Positions 8,268 through 18,475 of a stretch of 64,000 nt of DNA are shown in pieces. The stretch lies in NCBI RefSeq assembly GCF_900199435.1, contig NZ_OAML01000003.1:434001-498000 (forward strand), in the 5' to 3' direction. The notes under the pieces were generated by a model. The model made no database searches. It had not been told where the DNA came from and saw only the letters and a list, made by a program, of their open reading frames with translations. How positions within the stretch are numbered: the first letter of the stretch is position 1; each line of letters begins with the position of its first letter. The DNA comes from Pygmaiobacter massiliensis (lineage in GTDB: Bacteria; Bacillota; Clostridia; Oscillospirales; Ruminococcaceae). A program made the position numbers and the translations under genes.

Positions 8268-10953
8268 GTAGAGTCACCTCTTCTTTGGGCAGTGTGAAGC
8301 GAAAGGTTGTGCCGTGTGGCTGGTGGTCGAGCACGAAAATTTCACCGCCGTGCGCATTGATAATCGATTTGCAAAGCGCGAGCCCCAGCCCAAGGCTGCG
8401 GCGGCTATCGGCCACCTTGACCCCAACGGTATAGAACATATCGAAGATACGGGGTTTTTCGTCTTCGGCAATGCCGGGTCCATTATCAGAAATTTCTACA
8501 ACCACCTGTGTTTTTGTCACGGTGGTAGCAATTTGTATTGCAGCGCCCGGTGGCGTGTATTTGATGGCATTGTCGACGATATTAATGACCACCTGCACGA
8601 TGAGCCTGGCATCCACTTTCGCAAGTGCCAGTTCGTCGCCCTGTGTGACCAAAAGAGGATGCTCGGATTTTTGACGATTCAGATGCCGCAATGCTTCAGC
8701 GATAATATCGTCCATCAGCTCCGGCTTAAGCCGCAGGCTCATACTGCCGTCTTCAATCCGGGTGACAGAGAGCAGGTTTTCCACCAGATTGATGAGCCAG
8801 AGAGAATCGTCATAGATGCTCTCATATAGCTGGTGCCGTTTTTCCACAGGCAGCGTAACATCGCTGGCAAGCAGCACCCCCGCATTGCCCGAGATAGACG
8901 TAAGAGGCGTGCGCAGGTCGTGCGAGATGGCCCGCAGCAAGTTGGCTCGCAGTTGCTCGTTTTTGGCAAGGATCGCCGCCTGTTCTTTTTCGTGCGCAAT
9001 CTGTGCGTTTTCCAGCGCCATCGCACATTCGCCCAAAATAGGTTGCAGCATGCTGCTTTCTGGGGCCTCTAAGGGATGGTCGTGCATGACAATGCCCGCT
9101 ACACCGTAAACCTTATAGCCGATTCGCACCGCCATGTAAAGGCACTGCGCACTCGAAAGGGTGTCAGTGGTAGCGCCTGCGCGTTTGTTGTTTTTTAGTA
9201 CCCACGCCGCGACAGCCTGCTCGTTGGGCGAAAAGTAGGCTTCCTCCAGCTGATTACCTTCCAGTGGAAAGCTGCGGGGCGGGGCAAGTTTGCCTTTTTC
9301 TACTGGGAAAAAAATGATGTCCCGATTCAATAAGCGATTGAGCTGGGTGGCGGCAATCGAGATGATTTCCTCCTTGCCATCGGCTTTTTGCAAGGCCTGA
9401 TTGGTGTCAAACAGCACCTTCATGCGATAAGCTGCCTGTGCCGATTGACGTGCCTGCTCTTTGATACGCAGCGCAAGATTACTGGTGAGCAGTGCGGCCA
9501 GAAACATGATAAGAAAAGTGGCCGGATATCCGGAATCTGATGCGTTAAAAGTAAAGCGCGGAGCGGTGAAGAAAAAATTAAAAATAAGTACACTCACGGC
9601 GGAAGACACCATGCTGTATGTGCGCCGTGTGGTAACGATGGAGCAGAGCAGCACGCCTAAAATATAAACAGTAATGACGTTGGCTTCGCTAAAGCCTAAA
9701 TTATAAAACAAAAAGCCGATGAGGGTAGCGCCGACTAAGATACCTACGCTTTTGAGCAGGTCGGCAAGCAGAAACGTTTTACAGGACGTAGCTGCCTTTT
9801 TTGAACTGTATCGGCGGGCATTTTTGTCGGGAATGATATAAATGTCCAAGTTTGGTGCGTAGGTGGTCAGCAGCTCGGTGAGCGTTGGTTTGCTGAAAAT
9901 GGTTTTTCGCTTGGCATTATAACGCCCCAGCACAATTTTAGATACGCCGGAAAGGCGGGCAAACTCAGCAATCTGAAATGCCACATCCTCGCCGTAGGTG
10001 GTTTCGATAGAAGCACCCAGCTGCTCGGCAAGATGGATGTTTTTACGCAGACAGTCTTTATCCTCCTCGGTCATGGCGGCAAAATCCGGTGTTTCTACAA
10101 ACAGCGCAGTAAAGCTGCCGCGAAACGCCTGTGCCATTCTTGAAGCGGTGCGGATAATTTTTGCATTGCTCGGTGAGGAGGAAAGACAAACGAGAATGTG
10201 CTCATCGGTAAAATACTCGTTATTGCTTTGAATGCGTGCCTTGTCGGAAAGCCGATTGATTCGGTCTGCGCAGCGGCGTAGTGCAATCTCGCGCAGCGCA
10301 ATTAAATTTTCTACACTGAAAAAATTACTCAACGCGCATTGGGCCTGAGTTTCTTTGTATATTTTGCCTTCATTAAGCCGGTCAATCAGTTCTTGCGGCT
10401 CAATATCCACCAGTTCAACCTGAGAAGCATCGTCAAACACCTTATCGGGAATGCGTTCCCGTACAGTTACACCAGTAATAGAGGCCACTACGTCGTTTAG
10501 GCTTTCGATATGCTGTACGTTAACCGTGGTGTAAACGTCAATGCCCGCGCGCAGCAGCTCGTTTACGTCTTGATAGCGCTTTTTATTGCGGCAGCCCTCT
10601 GCGTTGGTGTGGGCCAGTTCGTCTACCAGAACCAGCTGCGGCTTGCGGGCAAGCGCAGCATCTACATCAAACTCTGCAAGCTGAATACTGCTGTGCCGCA
10701 CCGTTCGCGGGGGCAGCTCTTCCAGCCCGGGCAGCAGCGCCGCCGTTTGTGGGCGCGGGTGAGGCTCGACATAGCCGACCACTACGTCCACACCGCGTTT
10801 TTTGGCGACGTGCGCCGCTTCCAGCATGGCATAGGTTTTGCCCACCCCGGCTGCATAGCCGAAAAATATCTTTAAATGGCCCTGCGCTGCGGCACGGTCC
10901 TGGCTTTGTATCGCCCGCAGCAATTCGTCCGGGTTCGCTCTTGGGGGTTCCAT
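8260..10953 (-). CDS. kdpD: Sensor histidine kinase KdpD
   Basis: At 897 residues it has the complete KdpD layout. The N-terminal KdpD domain has a Walker A motif (GYAAGVGKT, residues 32-40), followed by a USP-like domain (about 245-370), four membrane helices (about 390-500), a GAF-like region, the HisKA domain with the phospho-acceptor in ISHDLRTPLTS (about residue 675), and the ATPase with N box (IVDNAIKYTPP) and G boxes (DNGPGIA, GLGLALCKSI). It senses potassium limitation or osmotic stress and controls KdpE. It is separated from kdpC by a terminator and its own regulatory element, so kdpDE can be transcribed independently. Confidence 0.96.
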   Translation of the reverse strand: MEPPRANPDELLRAIQSQDRAAAQGHLKIFFGYAAGVGKTYAMLEAAHVAKKRGVDVVVGYVEPHPRPQTAALLPGLEELPPRTVRHSSIQLAEFDVDAALARKPQLVLVDELAHTNAEGCRNKKRYQDVNELLRAGIDVYTTVNVQHIESLNDVVASITGVTVRERIPDKVFDDASQVELVDIEPQELIDRLNEGKIYKETQAQCALSNFFSVENLIALREIALRRCADRINRLSDKARIQSNNEYFTDEHILVCLSSSPSNAKIIRTASRMAQAFRGSFTALFVETPDFAAMTEEDKDCLRKNIHLAEQLGASIETTYGEDVAFQIAEFARLSGVSKIVLGRYNAKRKTIFSKPTLTELLTTYAPNLDIYIIPDKNARRYSSKKAATSCKTFLLADLLKSVGILVGATLIGFLFYNLGFSEANVITVYILGVLLCSIVTTRRTYSMVSSAVSVLIFNFFFTAPRFTFNASDSGYPATFLIMFLAALLTSNLALRIKEQARQSAQAAYRMKVLFDTNQALQKADGKEEIISIAATQLNRLLNRDIIFFPVEKGKLAPPRSFPLEGNQLEEAYFSPNEQAVAAWVLKNNKRAGATTDTLSSAQCLYMAVRIGYKVYGVAGIVMHDHPLEAPESSMLQPILGECAMALENAQIAHEKEQAAILAKNEQLRANLLRAISHDLRTPLTSISGNAGVLLASDVTLPVEKRHQLYESIYDDSLWLINLVENLLSVTRIEDGSMSLRLKPELMDDIIAEALRHLNRQKSEHPLLVTQGDELALAKVDARLIVQVVINIVDNAIKYTPPGAAIQIATTVTKTQVVVEISDNGPGIAEDEKPRIFDMFYTVGVKVADSRRSLGLGLALCKSIINAHGGEIFVLDHQPHGTTFRFTLPKEEVTLHE

Positions 10954-10984
10954 AGCGAGGCATCTCCCTTACATTTTATTTTCT

Positions 10985-11052
10985 ATTGTACCGCAAAGAC
11001 GTTTAAAGCGGTGTAAATAACTGCAAGCTGACATTAAGATAACATAAAGATT
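10985..11052 (-). promoter_or_regulatory. Putative KdpE-controlled promoter of kdpDE
   Basis: On the minus strand, TCTTTAT-N4-TCTTAAT (two half-sites 11 nt apart, at about 11035-11052) is followed by TGCAG, then ACACC and, 19 nt later, a -10 like TACAAT (10985-10990). The same architecture recurs upstream of kdpF. The 11-nt half-site period is typical of OmpR-family regulators. Confidence 0.6.
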
Positions 11053-11061
11053 ATAGCACCG

Positions 11062-11119
11062 CAAAAAAGACAAATCCAGCTTTTGTACCACGTGCAAGGC
11101 GCAAAACAAAAGCTGGATT
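11062..11119 (-). terminator. Terminator after kdpC
   Basis: A perfect 14-bp stem (11073-11086 with 11106-11119) followed on the minus strand by a T-rich tract. It separates kdpFABC from kdpDE. Confidence 0.85.
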
Positions 11120-11149
11120 ATTTTATCTTTTAGCATATAAAACAGAAAA

Positions 11150-11761
11150 CTAAGCGGGCTGCAAAATGCCGTCCAGCATCAAATTTACGCGCAGCACATT
11201 TACGGTTTCTTCTCCAAAAATACCGAGGAATTTACCGGTACTGCATGCCGATACAATTTCTGCAACTTCTGCTTCAGTTCGACCAGTGGCGGCAGCGATG
11301 CGGGGGATTTGATAGGTGGCAGCAGCGGGGGAGATGTGGGGGTCGAGCCCGCTGCCAGAGCTGGTTACAAGGTCGACCGGGATAGGCGTATCAGCCATCT
11401 GGGGGTTAGAGGCGCGCAGCTTTGCGGTGCGCTCAGCTACAAGCGCCTGGTACTCTTCGCTGGCGGGGCTAATATTTGAGGGCGCAGCGTAAAGCAAAGC
11501 TTCGCCGTTTTCGTCCCGGTAGGTCATCACGTCCAGCTGCATGATGCGCCCCCACATGTGCGCGTCGTCTGTGTATTGCTGCCCCAGCAGGGCACTGCCA
11601 TATTTGACACCGTTCACCTCAATAATGCTGCCGTTTGCCTGATGTGGAAAAAGCAGCTGGGCAAGGCCTGTAACGGCTCCGGTGTACAAAATACCGCATA
11701 AAACGGTAAACGCTAAAAATAAAAGCGCTGCACGCGGAAAAATGTTTTTCATTGTTTTCAT
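11150..11761 (-). CDS. kdpC: Potassium-transporting ATPase subunit C
   Basis: The 203-residue protein has one N-terminal membrane helix (about 8-30) and a conserved outer domain (VNGVKYGSALLGQ, VTSSGSGLDPHISPAAA, GRTEAEV), all hallmarks of KdpC. It is the accessory subunit that stabilises the KdpAB complex and raises its potassium affinity. AGGAGG lies 9 nt before the ATG at 11761. It follows kdpB by about 107 bp in the same direction. Confidence 0.96.
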   Translation of the reverse strand: MKTMKNIFPRAALLFLAFTVLCGILYTGAVTGLAQLLFPHQANGSIIEVNGVKYGSALLGQQYTDDAHMWGRIMQLDVMTYRDENGEALLYAAPSNISPASEEYQALVAERTAKLRASNPQMADTPIPVDLVTSSGSGLDPHISPAAATYQIPRIAAATGRTEAEVAEIVSACSTGKFLGIFGEETVNVLRVNLMLDGILQPA

Positions 11762-11868
11762 CCAAGAAAACCTCCTGTAAGCTTAAAACGAGCGGGTGAA
11801 CAAAACAAAGAACTGCCAAAGTCGATGGCCTTGGGGATAAAATCAGCCTGTAAAAAGGGACTGTGTGC

Positions 11869-13938
11869 TTAGGCTAGGCCACAGACAGTCAGCAGAACAT
11901 CGATTAGTTTTACGAAAACAAAAGGTGCTGCAAAACCACCCAGCCCGTAAACCAGCAGGTTGCGCGACAGTAGCTTACCGGCCGGTACCTCGCGGTAGCG
12001 CACGCCTTTCAGCGCGAGCGGAATCAGCGCAATAATAATCAGTGCGTTGTAGATAATGGCAGAGAGCACTGCGCTTTGCGGCGAGGTGAGCCCCATGATA
12101 TTCAGTGCGCCAAGGCCGGGGTAAAGCCTCATAAACAGGGCGGGGATAATCGCAAAATATTTGGCGACGTCATTGGCAATCGAAAAGGTGGTCAGCGAGC
12201 CGCGGGTCATCAGTAGCTGCTTGCCAATGCGTACAATGTCAATCAGCTTGGTGGGGGAGGAATCGAGGTCTACCATGTTGCCCGCTTCTTTTGCAGCCTG
12301 GGTGCCGGTGTTCATCGCTACTGCAACGTCGGCCTGTGCCAGTGCGGGCGCATCGTTGGTGCCATCTCCCGTCATTGCCACAAGATGCCCCTTTGCCTGA
12401 AAGTCGCGAATCATATTAAGCTTACCCTCCGGCGTTGCCTCGGCCAGAAAATCATCGACGCCAGCTTCTGCGGCAATTGCAGCCGCAGTCAGCGGATTGT
12501 CGCCGGTGATCATAATAGTTTTGATGCCCATCTTGCGCAGGTCTGCAAATTTTTCCTGCACACCCTGCTTAATAATGTCTTTTAGATGAATTACACCGAG
12601 GATGCGACGGTCCTTTGCCACCACCAGCGGGGTGCCGCCCTGACGTGCAATCTCTTTGACGATGCGGGCACATTCTTCGGAATAACATCCACCCGTAGCT
12701 TCTACATAAGCGCGGACGGAATCTGCTGCACCTTTGCGTATTTCGTGCCCGTCATAATCCACACCACTCATTCGAGTGGCAGCGGTAAAGGGAAGAAAGG
12801 TCATGTTTTTATCTTGCAGCGTTCTGCCGCGCAGGCCGAATTTTTCTTTTGCCAGCACAACCACACTGCGGCCCTCTGGGGTTTCATCTGCAAGCGAAGA
12901 AAGCTGTGCGGCATCAGCCAGCTCCTGCGGCAGGGTGCCGTCAACCGGCAATAAGTCGTGCGCCTGCCGGTTGCCCAGCGTAATGGTACCGGTTTTATCC
13001 AGCATCAAAATATCTACGTCACCCGCCGCTTCGATGGCGCGCCCGCTCATGGCAAGTACATTTGCCTGATTTAAGCGGGACATACCCGCAATGCCGATAG
13101 CGGAAAGCAGCGCACCTATCGTGGTGGGGGCAAGGCAAACCAGCAGCGCTACCAGCGTAGTGACAGAAGTAGGATTTTCGATACCTGCCAGCTTTGCCGA
13201 AAAAGCAGAATAAGTATAAAGCGAGAGCGTAACAAGGATAAAGATAATGGATAGTGCAACCAGAAAAATTTGCAGCGCAATCTCGTTGGGGGTCTTTTTG
13301 CGGGCGGCACCTTCGACCATCGCAATCATTTTATCCAGAAAGCTTTCGCCCGCTTCGCTTGTTACTTGTACCACAATCCAGTCAGAAAGCACAGTTGTGC
13401 CGCCGGTTACAGCACTGCGGTCGCCTCCCGCCTCGCGGATGACCGGAGCGGATTCGCCAGTGATGGCGCTTTCATCCACCGAAGCCGCGCCCTCGATGAC
13501 CTCACCGTCTGCGGGAATCTGTTCCCCTGCTTTTACAAAAACAAGGTCACCTTTTTTTAGCTGCGCAGAAGAAATTATGGTAGCCTCGCCTTTGCGGTCC
13601 ACAGCGGGTATTTTATGTGCATCCACATCTTTTTTTGCAGCGCGCAACGCGTCTGCCTGCGCTTTGCCGCGGCCCTCTGCAATGGCCTCAGCAAAGTTGG
13701 CGAAAAGGCAGGTAAACCAAAGAATTACTGCGATAGAAAGGGTGTAGCCGGAAGGGGCATCCATGATGCCGAACAGCGAGGCGACCCACAAAACAGTAGT
13801 AAGAATTGCAGAAAGGTAAACAAGAAGCATCACGGGATTTTGTGCTTGCGTTTTGGGCGCCAGCTTGAGAAAAGAATCTCGCACGGCACGGCCGAGCATG
13901 GCTCGGTCGGCGAAGGTGCTTTTAGATTTGGTTGACAT
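11869..13938 (-). CDS. kdpB: Potassium-transporting P-type ATPase subunit B
   Basis: The catalytic P-type ATPase of the Kdp complex, 689 residues. It contains TGES in the actuator domain (SAITGESAP), the phosphorylation motif LDKTGTIT, the hinge [12 protein letters not shown] and [12 protein letters not shown]. The membrane part has the KdpB-type [15 protein letters not shown] segment in place of a CPx motif. The start is set at 13938 because GGAGG lies at 13948-13952; the frame runs 19 codons further upstream with no ribosome site. ATP hydrolysis here drives potassium movement through KdpA. Confidence 0.97.
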   Translation of the reverse strand: MSTKSKSTFADRAMLGRAVRDSFLKLAPKTQAQNPVMLLVYLSAILTTVLWVASLFGIMDAPSGYTLSIAVILWFTCLFANFAEAIAEGRGKAQADALRAAKKDVDAHKIPAVDRKGEATIISSAQLKKGDLVFVKAGEQIPADGEVIEGAASVDESAITGESAPVIREAGGDRSAVTGGTTVLSDWIVVQVTSEAGESFLDKMIAMVEGAARKKTPNEIALQIFLVALSIIFILVTLSLYTYSAFSAKLAGIENPTSVTTLVALLVCLAPTTIGALLSAIGIAGMSRLNQANVLAMSGRAIEAAGDVDILMLDKTGTITLGNRQAHDLLPVDGTLPQELADAAQLSSLADETPEGRSVVVLAKEKFGLRGRTLQDKNMTFLPFTAATRMSGVDYDGHEIRKGAADSVRAYVEATGGCYSEECARIVKEIARQGGTPLVVAKDRRILGVIHLKDIIKQGVQEKFADLRKMGIKTIMITGDNPLTAAAIAAEAGVDDFLAEATPEGKLNMIRDFQAKGHLVAMTGDGTNDAPALAQADVAVAMNTGTQAAKEAGNMVDLDSSPTKLIDIVRIGKQLLMTRGSLTTFSIANDVAKYFAIIPALFMRLYPGLGALNIMGLTSPQSAVLSAIIYNALIIIALIPLALKGVRYREVPAGKLLSRNLLVYGLGGFAAPFVFVKLIDVLLTVCGLA

Positions 13939-13951
13939 TTTGCGTGCCTCC

Positions 13952-15772
13952 TTATGCGATACTGCCGAAAAATTCAGCAAGAGGTCCCAGTGCAAGCGCG
14001 GGGAAAAAGCTCAGCGCGCCGACCAGTAAGACGATAAAAATCAGCAGAAAAACAAACATGCCGTTGGTAGTAGAAAGGGTGCCGGCAGTAACGGCAATCT
14101 TCTTTTTTTGTGCTAGGCTGCCAGCAATGGCAAGTGTACCGATGATCGGCAAAAACCTTGCAAACAACATGACAATGCCGATAGAAAGATTTAAAAACAC
14201 AGTGTTTGCATTAAAACCTGCAAAGGCGGAACCGTTGTTGCCGCCAGCGGAAGAATAGGCATATAACATCTCTGAAAAGCCGTGTGCGCCACCGTTGTTC
14301 AGGCTTTGGGCTACTTCTGGCACAATCGCTGCAATGCCGCTGCCAGCTAGGATTGCAACCGGGGTTGCAAGACAGACAAGCACGGACCATTTCATCTCAT
14401 ACGGCTCAATTTTTTTGCCGAGGAATTCAGGCGTTCGACCTACCATTAGCCCAGCAATAAAAACGGTGAGAATTGCAAATGCAAGCATTCCATAAAGGCC
14501 GCAGCCTACGCCGCCAAAGATAACCTCGCCCAATTGCATCAGCAGCATGGTAACCATACCACCCAGCGGGGTAAAGCTGTCGTGCATGGCGTTGACAGAG
14601 CCGTTGGAAGCCGCAGTGGTATATGCTGCCCAGGTGGAGGAGCCTGCAATGCCGAAGCGGCACTCTTTGCCCTCCATATTGCCGCCCGCCTGCCCCACGG
14701 CAGAAAGGTTGACTGTACCGTTTTGGGCCAGCTGCACGGTGCCAGACTGCTCGCTGACCGCAATACATCCAATCGCCACCACAAGGCAGAGAAACATCGC
14801 CATAAAAATAGCAAATCCCTGTTTTTTGTTTTTTACCGCTTCGCCAAATGTAAAGCAAAGTGCGACAGGAATCAGTAGAATAGAGGTCATTTCAAGAAGG
14901 TTCGTAAAAGCGTTCGGGTTTTCGAGCGGGTGTGCCGAGTTCACACCGAAAAAGCCGCCGCCGTTGGTGCCGGTTTGCTTAATGGCAACCTGGCTTGCAG
15001 CAGGCCCCATGGGTACAAATTCGCGCGTCACTACCGTGGCACCCGGCACTTGCGTACCGTTTATTGTTACAGTGTTGGTTTTGGAGTCTATCACGGCGCC
15101 CGAAAGCAGTTCACCTTCTGCGCTGATGGCTACGGGCTCGAGCAGGGTGACAGATTCGGCACCTTTAAAGTTTTGCACCACGCCGCCACCCGCCAGCGCA
15201 ACCGCAAGTACAAGGTTTAGCGGCAAAAGAATATGTACCACAATGCGGGTCAAATCTACCCAGAAATTGCCGAGATGTTTTTCTTTGACTTGGTTGAAGC
15301 CGCGAATCAGCGCAAACAGCACCGCGATACCGGTGGCGGCAGAAACAAAGTTTTGCACCGTTAAGCCCAGCGCCTGGGTAAGGTAGCTAAGCGTAGACTC
15401 ACCGGAATACGCCTGCCAGTTGGTATTGGTTACAAAACTTGCGGTAGTGTTAAAGGCAAGGTGCCAGCTGGGGCTACCAATCCCTTGCGGATTGCCGGGT
15501 AAAAAGCCCTGCAAAAGCTGCAGCAGAAATAAAAAAACGAACCCGATGCCCGAAAACAGCAGCACCGAAGCCGTATACTTTTTAAAGTCCATCTGTTCCT
15601 CTTTGCAAACACCGCTGAGCTTATAAATGAAATTTTCGCAGGGGCCAAGCAAAGGGGAAAGGAATGTTTTTTCTCCAAACATCACCTTTTTGATATAACG
15701 CCCCAGCGGTACCGCAAGTACAAGCAATACCGCAAGGTAACATAGATAGGGAAATATAGTTTGCAGCATCAT
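13952..15772 (-). CDS. kdpA: Potassium-transporting ATPase subunit A
   Basis: The potassium-binding channel-like subunit, 606 residues, with about ten membrane helices. Selectivity-filter-like loops include [14 protein letters not shown] and [15 protein letters not shown]. The ribosome site AGGAGG near 15779-15785 fixes the start at ATG 15772 (MMLQTIFPY); the eight codons upstream in frame are not needed. The stop is 13 bp before the kdpB start, as is usual in kdp operons. Confidence 0.97.
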   Translation of the reverse strand: MMLQTIFPYLCYLAVLLVLAVPLGRYIKKVMFGEKTFLSPLLGPCENFIYKLSGVCKEEQMDFKKYTASVLLFSGIGFVFLFLLQLLQGFLPGNPQGIGSPSWHLAFNTTASFVTNTNWQAYSGESTLSYLTQALGLTVQNFVSAATGIAVLFALIRGFNQVKEKHLGNFWVDLTRIVVHILLPLNLVLAVALAGGGVVQNFKGAESVTLLEPVAISAEGELLSGAVIDSKTNTVTINGTQVPGATVVTREFVPMGPAASQVAIKQTGTNGGGFFGVNSAHPLENPNAFTNLLEMTSILLIPVALCFTFGEAVKNKKQGFAIFMAMFLCLVVAIGCIAVSEQSGTVQLAQNGTVNLSAVGQAGGNMEGKECRFGIAGSSTWAAYTTAASNGSVNAMHDSFTPLGGMVTMLLMQLGEVIFGGVGCGLYGMLAFAILTVFIAGLMVGRTPEFLGKKIEPYEMKWSVLVCLATPVAILAGSGIAAIVPEVAQSLNNGGAHGFSEMLYAYSSAGGNNGSAFAGFNANTVFLNLSIGIVMLFARFLPIIGTLAIAGSLAQKKKIAVTAGTLSTTNGMFVFLLIFIVLLVGALSFFPALALGPLAEFFGSIA

Positions 15773-15875
15773 TGTGAATCCTCCTAAATCTGCCAAAACG
15801 ACAAAACAAAGCTACAATAACAAAGCATACCGCGCGGCATCTGTGTGGCCGAGCGTAAAAAGTGCGCGTGTCTTG

Positions 15876-15965
15876 CTAGTTTTTATCCCCGCGCATGAGC
15901 ACATTCAGATAATAAGCAAGCAGAGCAATTGCTGCAATGCCAATTAGTACGATCAAAACTTGCAT
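15876..15965 (-). CDS. kdpF: Small Kdp subunit F
   Basis: A 29-residue, single-helix membrane peptide (MQVLIVLIGIAAIALLAYYL, then NVLMRGDKN) with a strong GAGGAGG site just before its ATG at 15965. Size, sequence pattern and place as first gene of kdpFABC match KdpF, a lipid-like stabiliser of the complex. Confidence 0.9.
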   Translation of the reverse strand: MQVLIVLIGIAAIALLAYYLNVLMRGDKN

Positions 15966-15995
15966 GGTAACCCTCCTCGTTTTTGAGCTGTTGTA

Positions 15996-16063
15996 AGCAT
16001 AGCACGAGGCTTCTAAAGTTGGTGTTAATGTGCAAGCTGGGCCATTAAGACGGTATAAAGAGA
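15996..16063 (-). promoter_or_regulatory. Putative KdpE-controlled promoter of kdpFABC
   Basis: On the minus strand, TCTTTAT-N4-TCTTAAT (about 16044-16061), then AGCTTGCA, ACACC and, 19 nt later, TATGCT (15996-16001) as a -10. The arrangement copies that upstream of kdpD, including spacing. The -35 is poor, as expected for an activator-dependent promoter. Confidence 0.65.
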
Positions 16064-16083
16064 GGTGGAAGACCTCCCTGACT

Positions 16084-16143
16084 ATAAAAAAGGGCAAACA
16101 AAAAGCAAAGGCCCCGTTTTATTACGGGTACCTTTGCTTTTTG
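16084..16143 (-). terminator. Terminator of the lipoprotein gene at 16186
   Basis: A long stem (16099-16111 with 16131-16143, plus an inner GC part) followed on the minus strand by a T-rich tract. Confidence 0.85.
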
Positions 16144-16185
16144 TTGGAGAAGATTGCGAAAGATGCGGTTGATACGATTGCATGA

Positions 16186-17322
16186 TTATTGCTGTGGATT
16201 CAGGCTCCAGACGCAGTCCGTACGGTTTTTTCCGTCACTGTATTTGGTGGCACCGGATTCAAACAAAACCCAGATATGGCCGTCGGGCCCACTGGCGAGA
16301 GCTTCGGTCATGGGCATCGCTGTAAGTTCGGCTTTTTTACAAGAAGAATCCAAGACGAAAGCAGGTATGCTGTTGCCCCCTAGCTCTAAAGTAGTATCGG
16401 GTGCTTCGGTCAGCGCAACGTCATACGCCAGCAAAGTGGCATCAGATTTGCGGCCGTAAGACTGGCTGAGCCAAACGGTTTGGTCATCTGCCATGGTCAT
16501 ACCTTGAATGCGGTCTGGTGCTGCGAGGATAAAATCGGGAATTGGATAAGCGGCATCGCTTGCTTTGGGTAATGCTTGGCTGGCGTCTAGCCGGTAGCCG
16601 AGAATATAGCACCCATAATCACCATCGGCACTCGTGGTCGTTTGATTGAGCAGCGTCGGCAGCCCGTACTCTTGAGATGGATGATAAAAATTACCCAGCC
16701 ACAAAATGCCTTGCGAATAATTTAAAAACGAGGGCGAAACAGGAACCGTTATTTTTTGCTGTACCACCAAATCGTGGCTGCCTTCTTTTGCAAGCTCGCT
16801 TAAAGGAATAGCCGCAATGCTGTAACTGCCGTCATTATCCAGTGCTGCGGAAACATAAAGCGTCGTATCAGTAACGGCAACGCCGCCTACATGGCTGACA
16901 AAAGGAGTTCCGTCAGGATTATAGAGATTATACTCCGCAATAAAAGTGTTATCGGCACTGTCTAGCACCACAAGGGCCGAGGGAAGATCGGCGATATAAT
17001 AACCCGAAATGTATAACCGACCATCAGACTCGGAAAAATCCATCCCTTGCGGCACCAGACCTTCTTTCAATCCGGGAATTATCCCGCAAGGAGAGGCCAA
17101 AGCAAGAAAATCCTGATAAGCAGAAACTTTCTCGTAAGACTTTTTTCGTACTGTGGATTGCTGTGTCATACGCCAAGAATTAGCGTCCGAAACAGCAGAT
17201 GAGACGGTGGAAAGGCTGCTTGGGGGCGTGCTTGAGGTAGCACTGGTACAGGCCGACAAAAACAAAACACTGGCAACTGCCGCGCACAGGCTAATTGCCT
17301 TTTTTAAATTATGAGATAACAT
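16186..17322 (-). CDS. Lipoprotein with beta-propeller-like repeats
   Basis: The 378-residue product starts with a signal peptide and lipobox (LFLSAC), then a Ser/Thr-rich linker. The remainder shows propeller-like units (GLVPQGMDFSESDGRLYISG, HVGGVAVTDTTLYVS, IQGMTMADDQTVWLSQS, ASGPDGHIWVLFES). The pattern resembles SMP-30/NHL-type surface proteins that bind or sense ligands. No catalytic residues can be assigned. AAAGGA precedes the ATG. It lies immediately downstream of the PHP gene (21 bp) and is probably in the same transcript. Confidence 0.75.
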   Translation of the reverse strand: MLSHNLKKAISLCAAVASVLFLSACTSATSSTPPSSLSTVSSAVSDANSWRMTQQSTVRKKSYEKVSAYQDFLALASPCGIIPGLKEGLVPQGMDFSESDGRLYISGYYIADLPSALVVLDSADNTFIAEYNLYNPDGTPFVSHVGGVAVTDTTLYVSAALDNDGSYSIAAIPLSELAKEGSHDLVVQQKITVPVSPSFLNYSQGILWLGNFYHPSQEYGLPTLLNQTTTSADGDYGCYILGYRLDASQALPKASDAAYPIPDFILAAPDRIQGMTMADDQTVWLSQSYGRKSDATLLAYDVALTEAPDTTLELGGNSIPAFVLDSSCKKAELTAMPMTEALASGPDGHIWVLFESGATKYSDGKNRTDCVWSLNPQQ

Positions 17323-17343
17323 GGTATCGTCCTTTCCTGTGGT

Positions 17344-18363
17344 TTACTCTAAAACCGAAAATTCTTCTTGTCGATAGGCTCGGGTATGTGCTTCTTGACC
17401 GTTTGTAGAGAACACGGAAAAATAAACATAGGCGGCATCGGTAGGAATTTCAAAGTCTGCACTGGTAATCAGTCCGCCTCCCACATCATAACAGGACTTG
17501 GTGCGCTTTAAGCTTTGATGCATGACTACCCGTGCGGCGGGCGAGCACTCCAGATGTGCTTTTTGGCCACAAATCTCAAGTGCAGTAATAGCCGGACCGG
17601 TCGAGGCATAAAAACTTCCGGATTCGAGTGCCTCGATTATCGCAGGATAAGTAAGCTCTTTTGCAAGAATCATTGTCCAGGCCCCAAAGGAGTCTGACAA
17701 TAAATCTTTAAAAGGGTGCTTGTTATGATTGTCATCACTGCCATGGCAGTACCAAAACTTGTTTCTTCGCAGCAACATATCATATAGCGCCCCATTGGCT
17801 TCGTGGCCACTGATACGCTGCGAACTGGTATTGAAAATTTCGAGGCTGAAACAACCTTCGTATGCTAAGATGTCCGCGATATCTTCCATCGACCAGCAAG
17901 GGTGGTTATAAGTAACTAAATAACCGTTTGCTCGCGCAGTATCAATAAAGTATTGAATGTATTCGCGCGTATACTTACGGGAGCCTTGTTGGCCTGCTTG
18001 GGGGTAGGCGGCTGCTTGCGCAGAGCTTAAATATTTGCAAAAAGCAGAATCATAACAGATGAAAGTTGTGTTGTGCGGCTCTTTGGCAAGCAGGTTTAAA
18101 TGAATTTCTGGCCCGTAAGGGTCAAAAACGCCCTCCGCAGAAGGGCGAATATAAGCCTCGTACCCGGTGAGCAATAAAAAATCAGGGGTCGCAAGTGCGC
18201 TATGGTCCCAAGGGGCTTCGTGGTCTGTAATAACGAGCACCGAATAGCCGTGCTCACGGTAGGCGGCAGCCAAAGCTTCGGGTGCTAATTTGCCGTCAGA
18301 AATTGTGCTGTGCGAGTGCAGGTTTGCCTTATACTGAGGTGCATCTTTTATAATATAGTTCAT
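17344..18363 (-). CDS. PHP-domain metal-dependent phosphoesterase
   Basis: The 339-residue protein has the PHP metal-binding motifs: HSHSTISDG near the N-terminus, ITDHEAPWD, TYNHPCW and CHGSDDNH. These supply His/Asp ligands for two or three divalent metals. PHP enzymes hydrolyse phosphate esters; the substrate is not clear from sequence. The C-terminal 80 residues form a small beta domain. It is divergent from two DeoR regulators and close to an ABC importer and a GDPD, which suggests use of phosphorylated sugars, glycerol phosphates or a released phosphomonoester. Confidence 0.85.
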   Translation of the reverse strand: MNYIIKDAPQYKANLHSHSTISDGKLAPEALAAAYREHGYSVLVITDHEAPWDHSALATPDFLLLTGYEAYIRPSAEGVFDPYGPEIHLNLLAKEPHNTTFICYDSAFCKYLSSAQAAAYPQAGQQGSRKYTREYIQYFIDTARANGYLVTYNHPCWSMEDIADILAYEGCFSLEIFNTSSQRISGHEANGALYDMLLRRNKFWYCHGSDDNHNKHPFKDLLSDSFGAWTMILAKELTYPAIIEALESGSFYASTGPAITALEICGQKAHLECSPAARVVMHQSLKRTKSCYDVGGGLITSADFEIPTDAAYVYFSVFSTNGQEAHTRAYRQEEFSVLE

Positions 18364-18398
18364 ACATAATCCTTTCTATTAAAGGAACGTTTTTTTGC

Positions 18399-18428
18399 TT
18401 GACAAATAAAACTGCTTTCTGCTACCAT
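18399..18428 (+). promoter_or_regulatory. Sigma-A-type promoter of the deoR pair
   Basis: TTGACA at 18399-18404, an 18-bp spacer and TACCAT at 18423-18428, about 50 bp before the TTG start. Confidence 0.6.
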
Positions 18429-18475
18429 TGAACCAAAATTTCACATTTATAAAATTGCGGAGAGAAGGAACTGGG

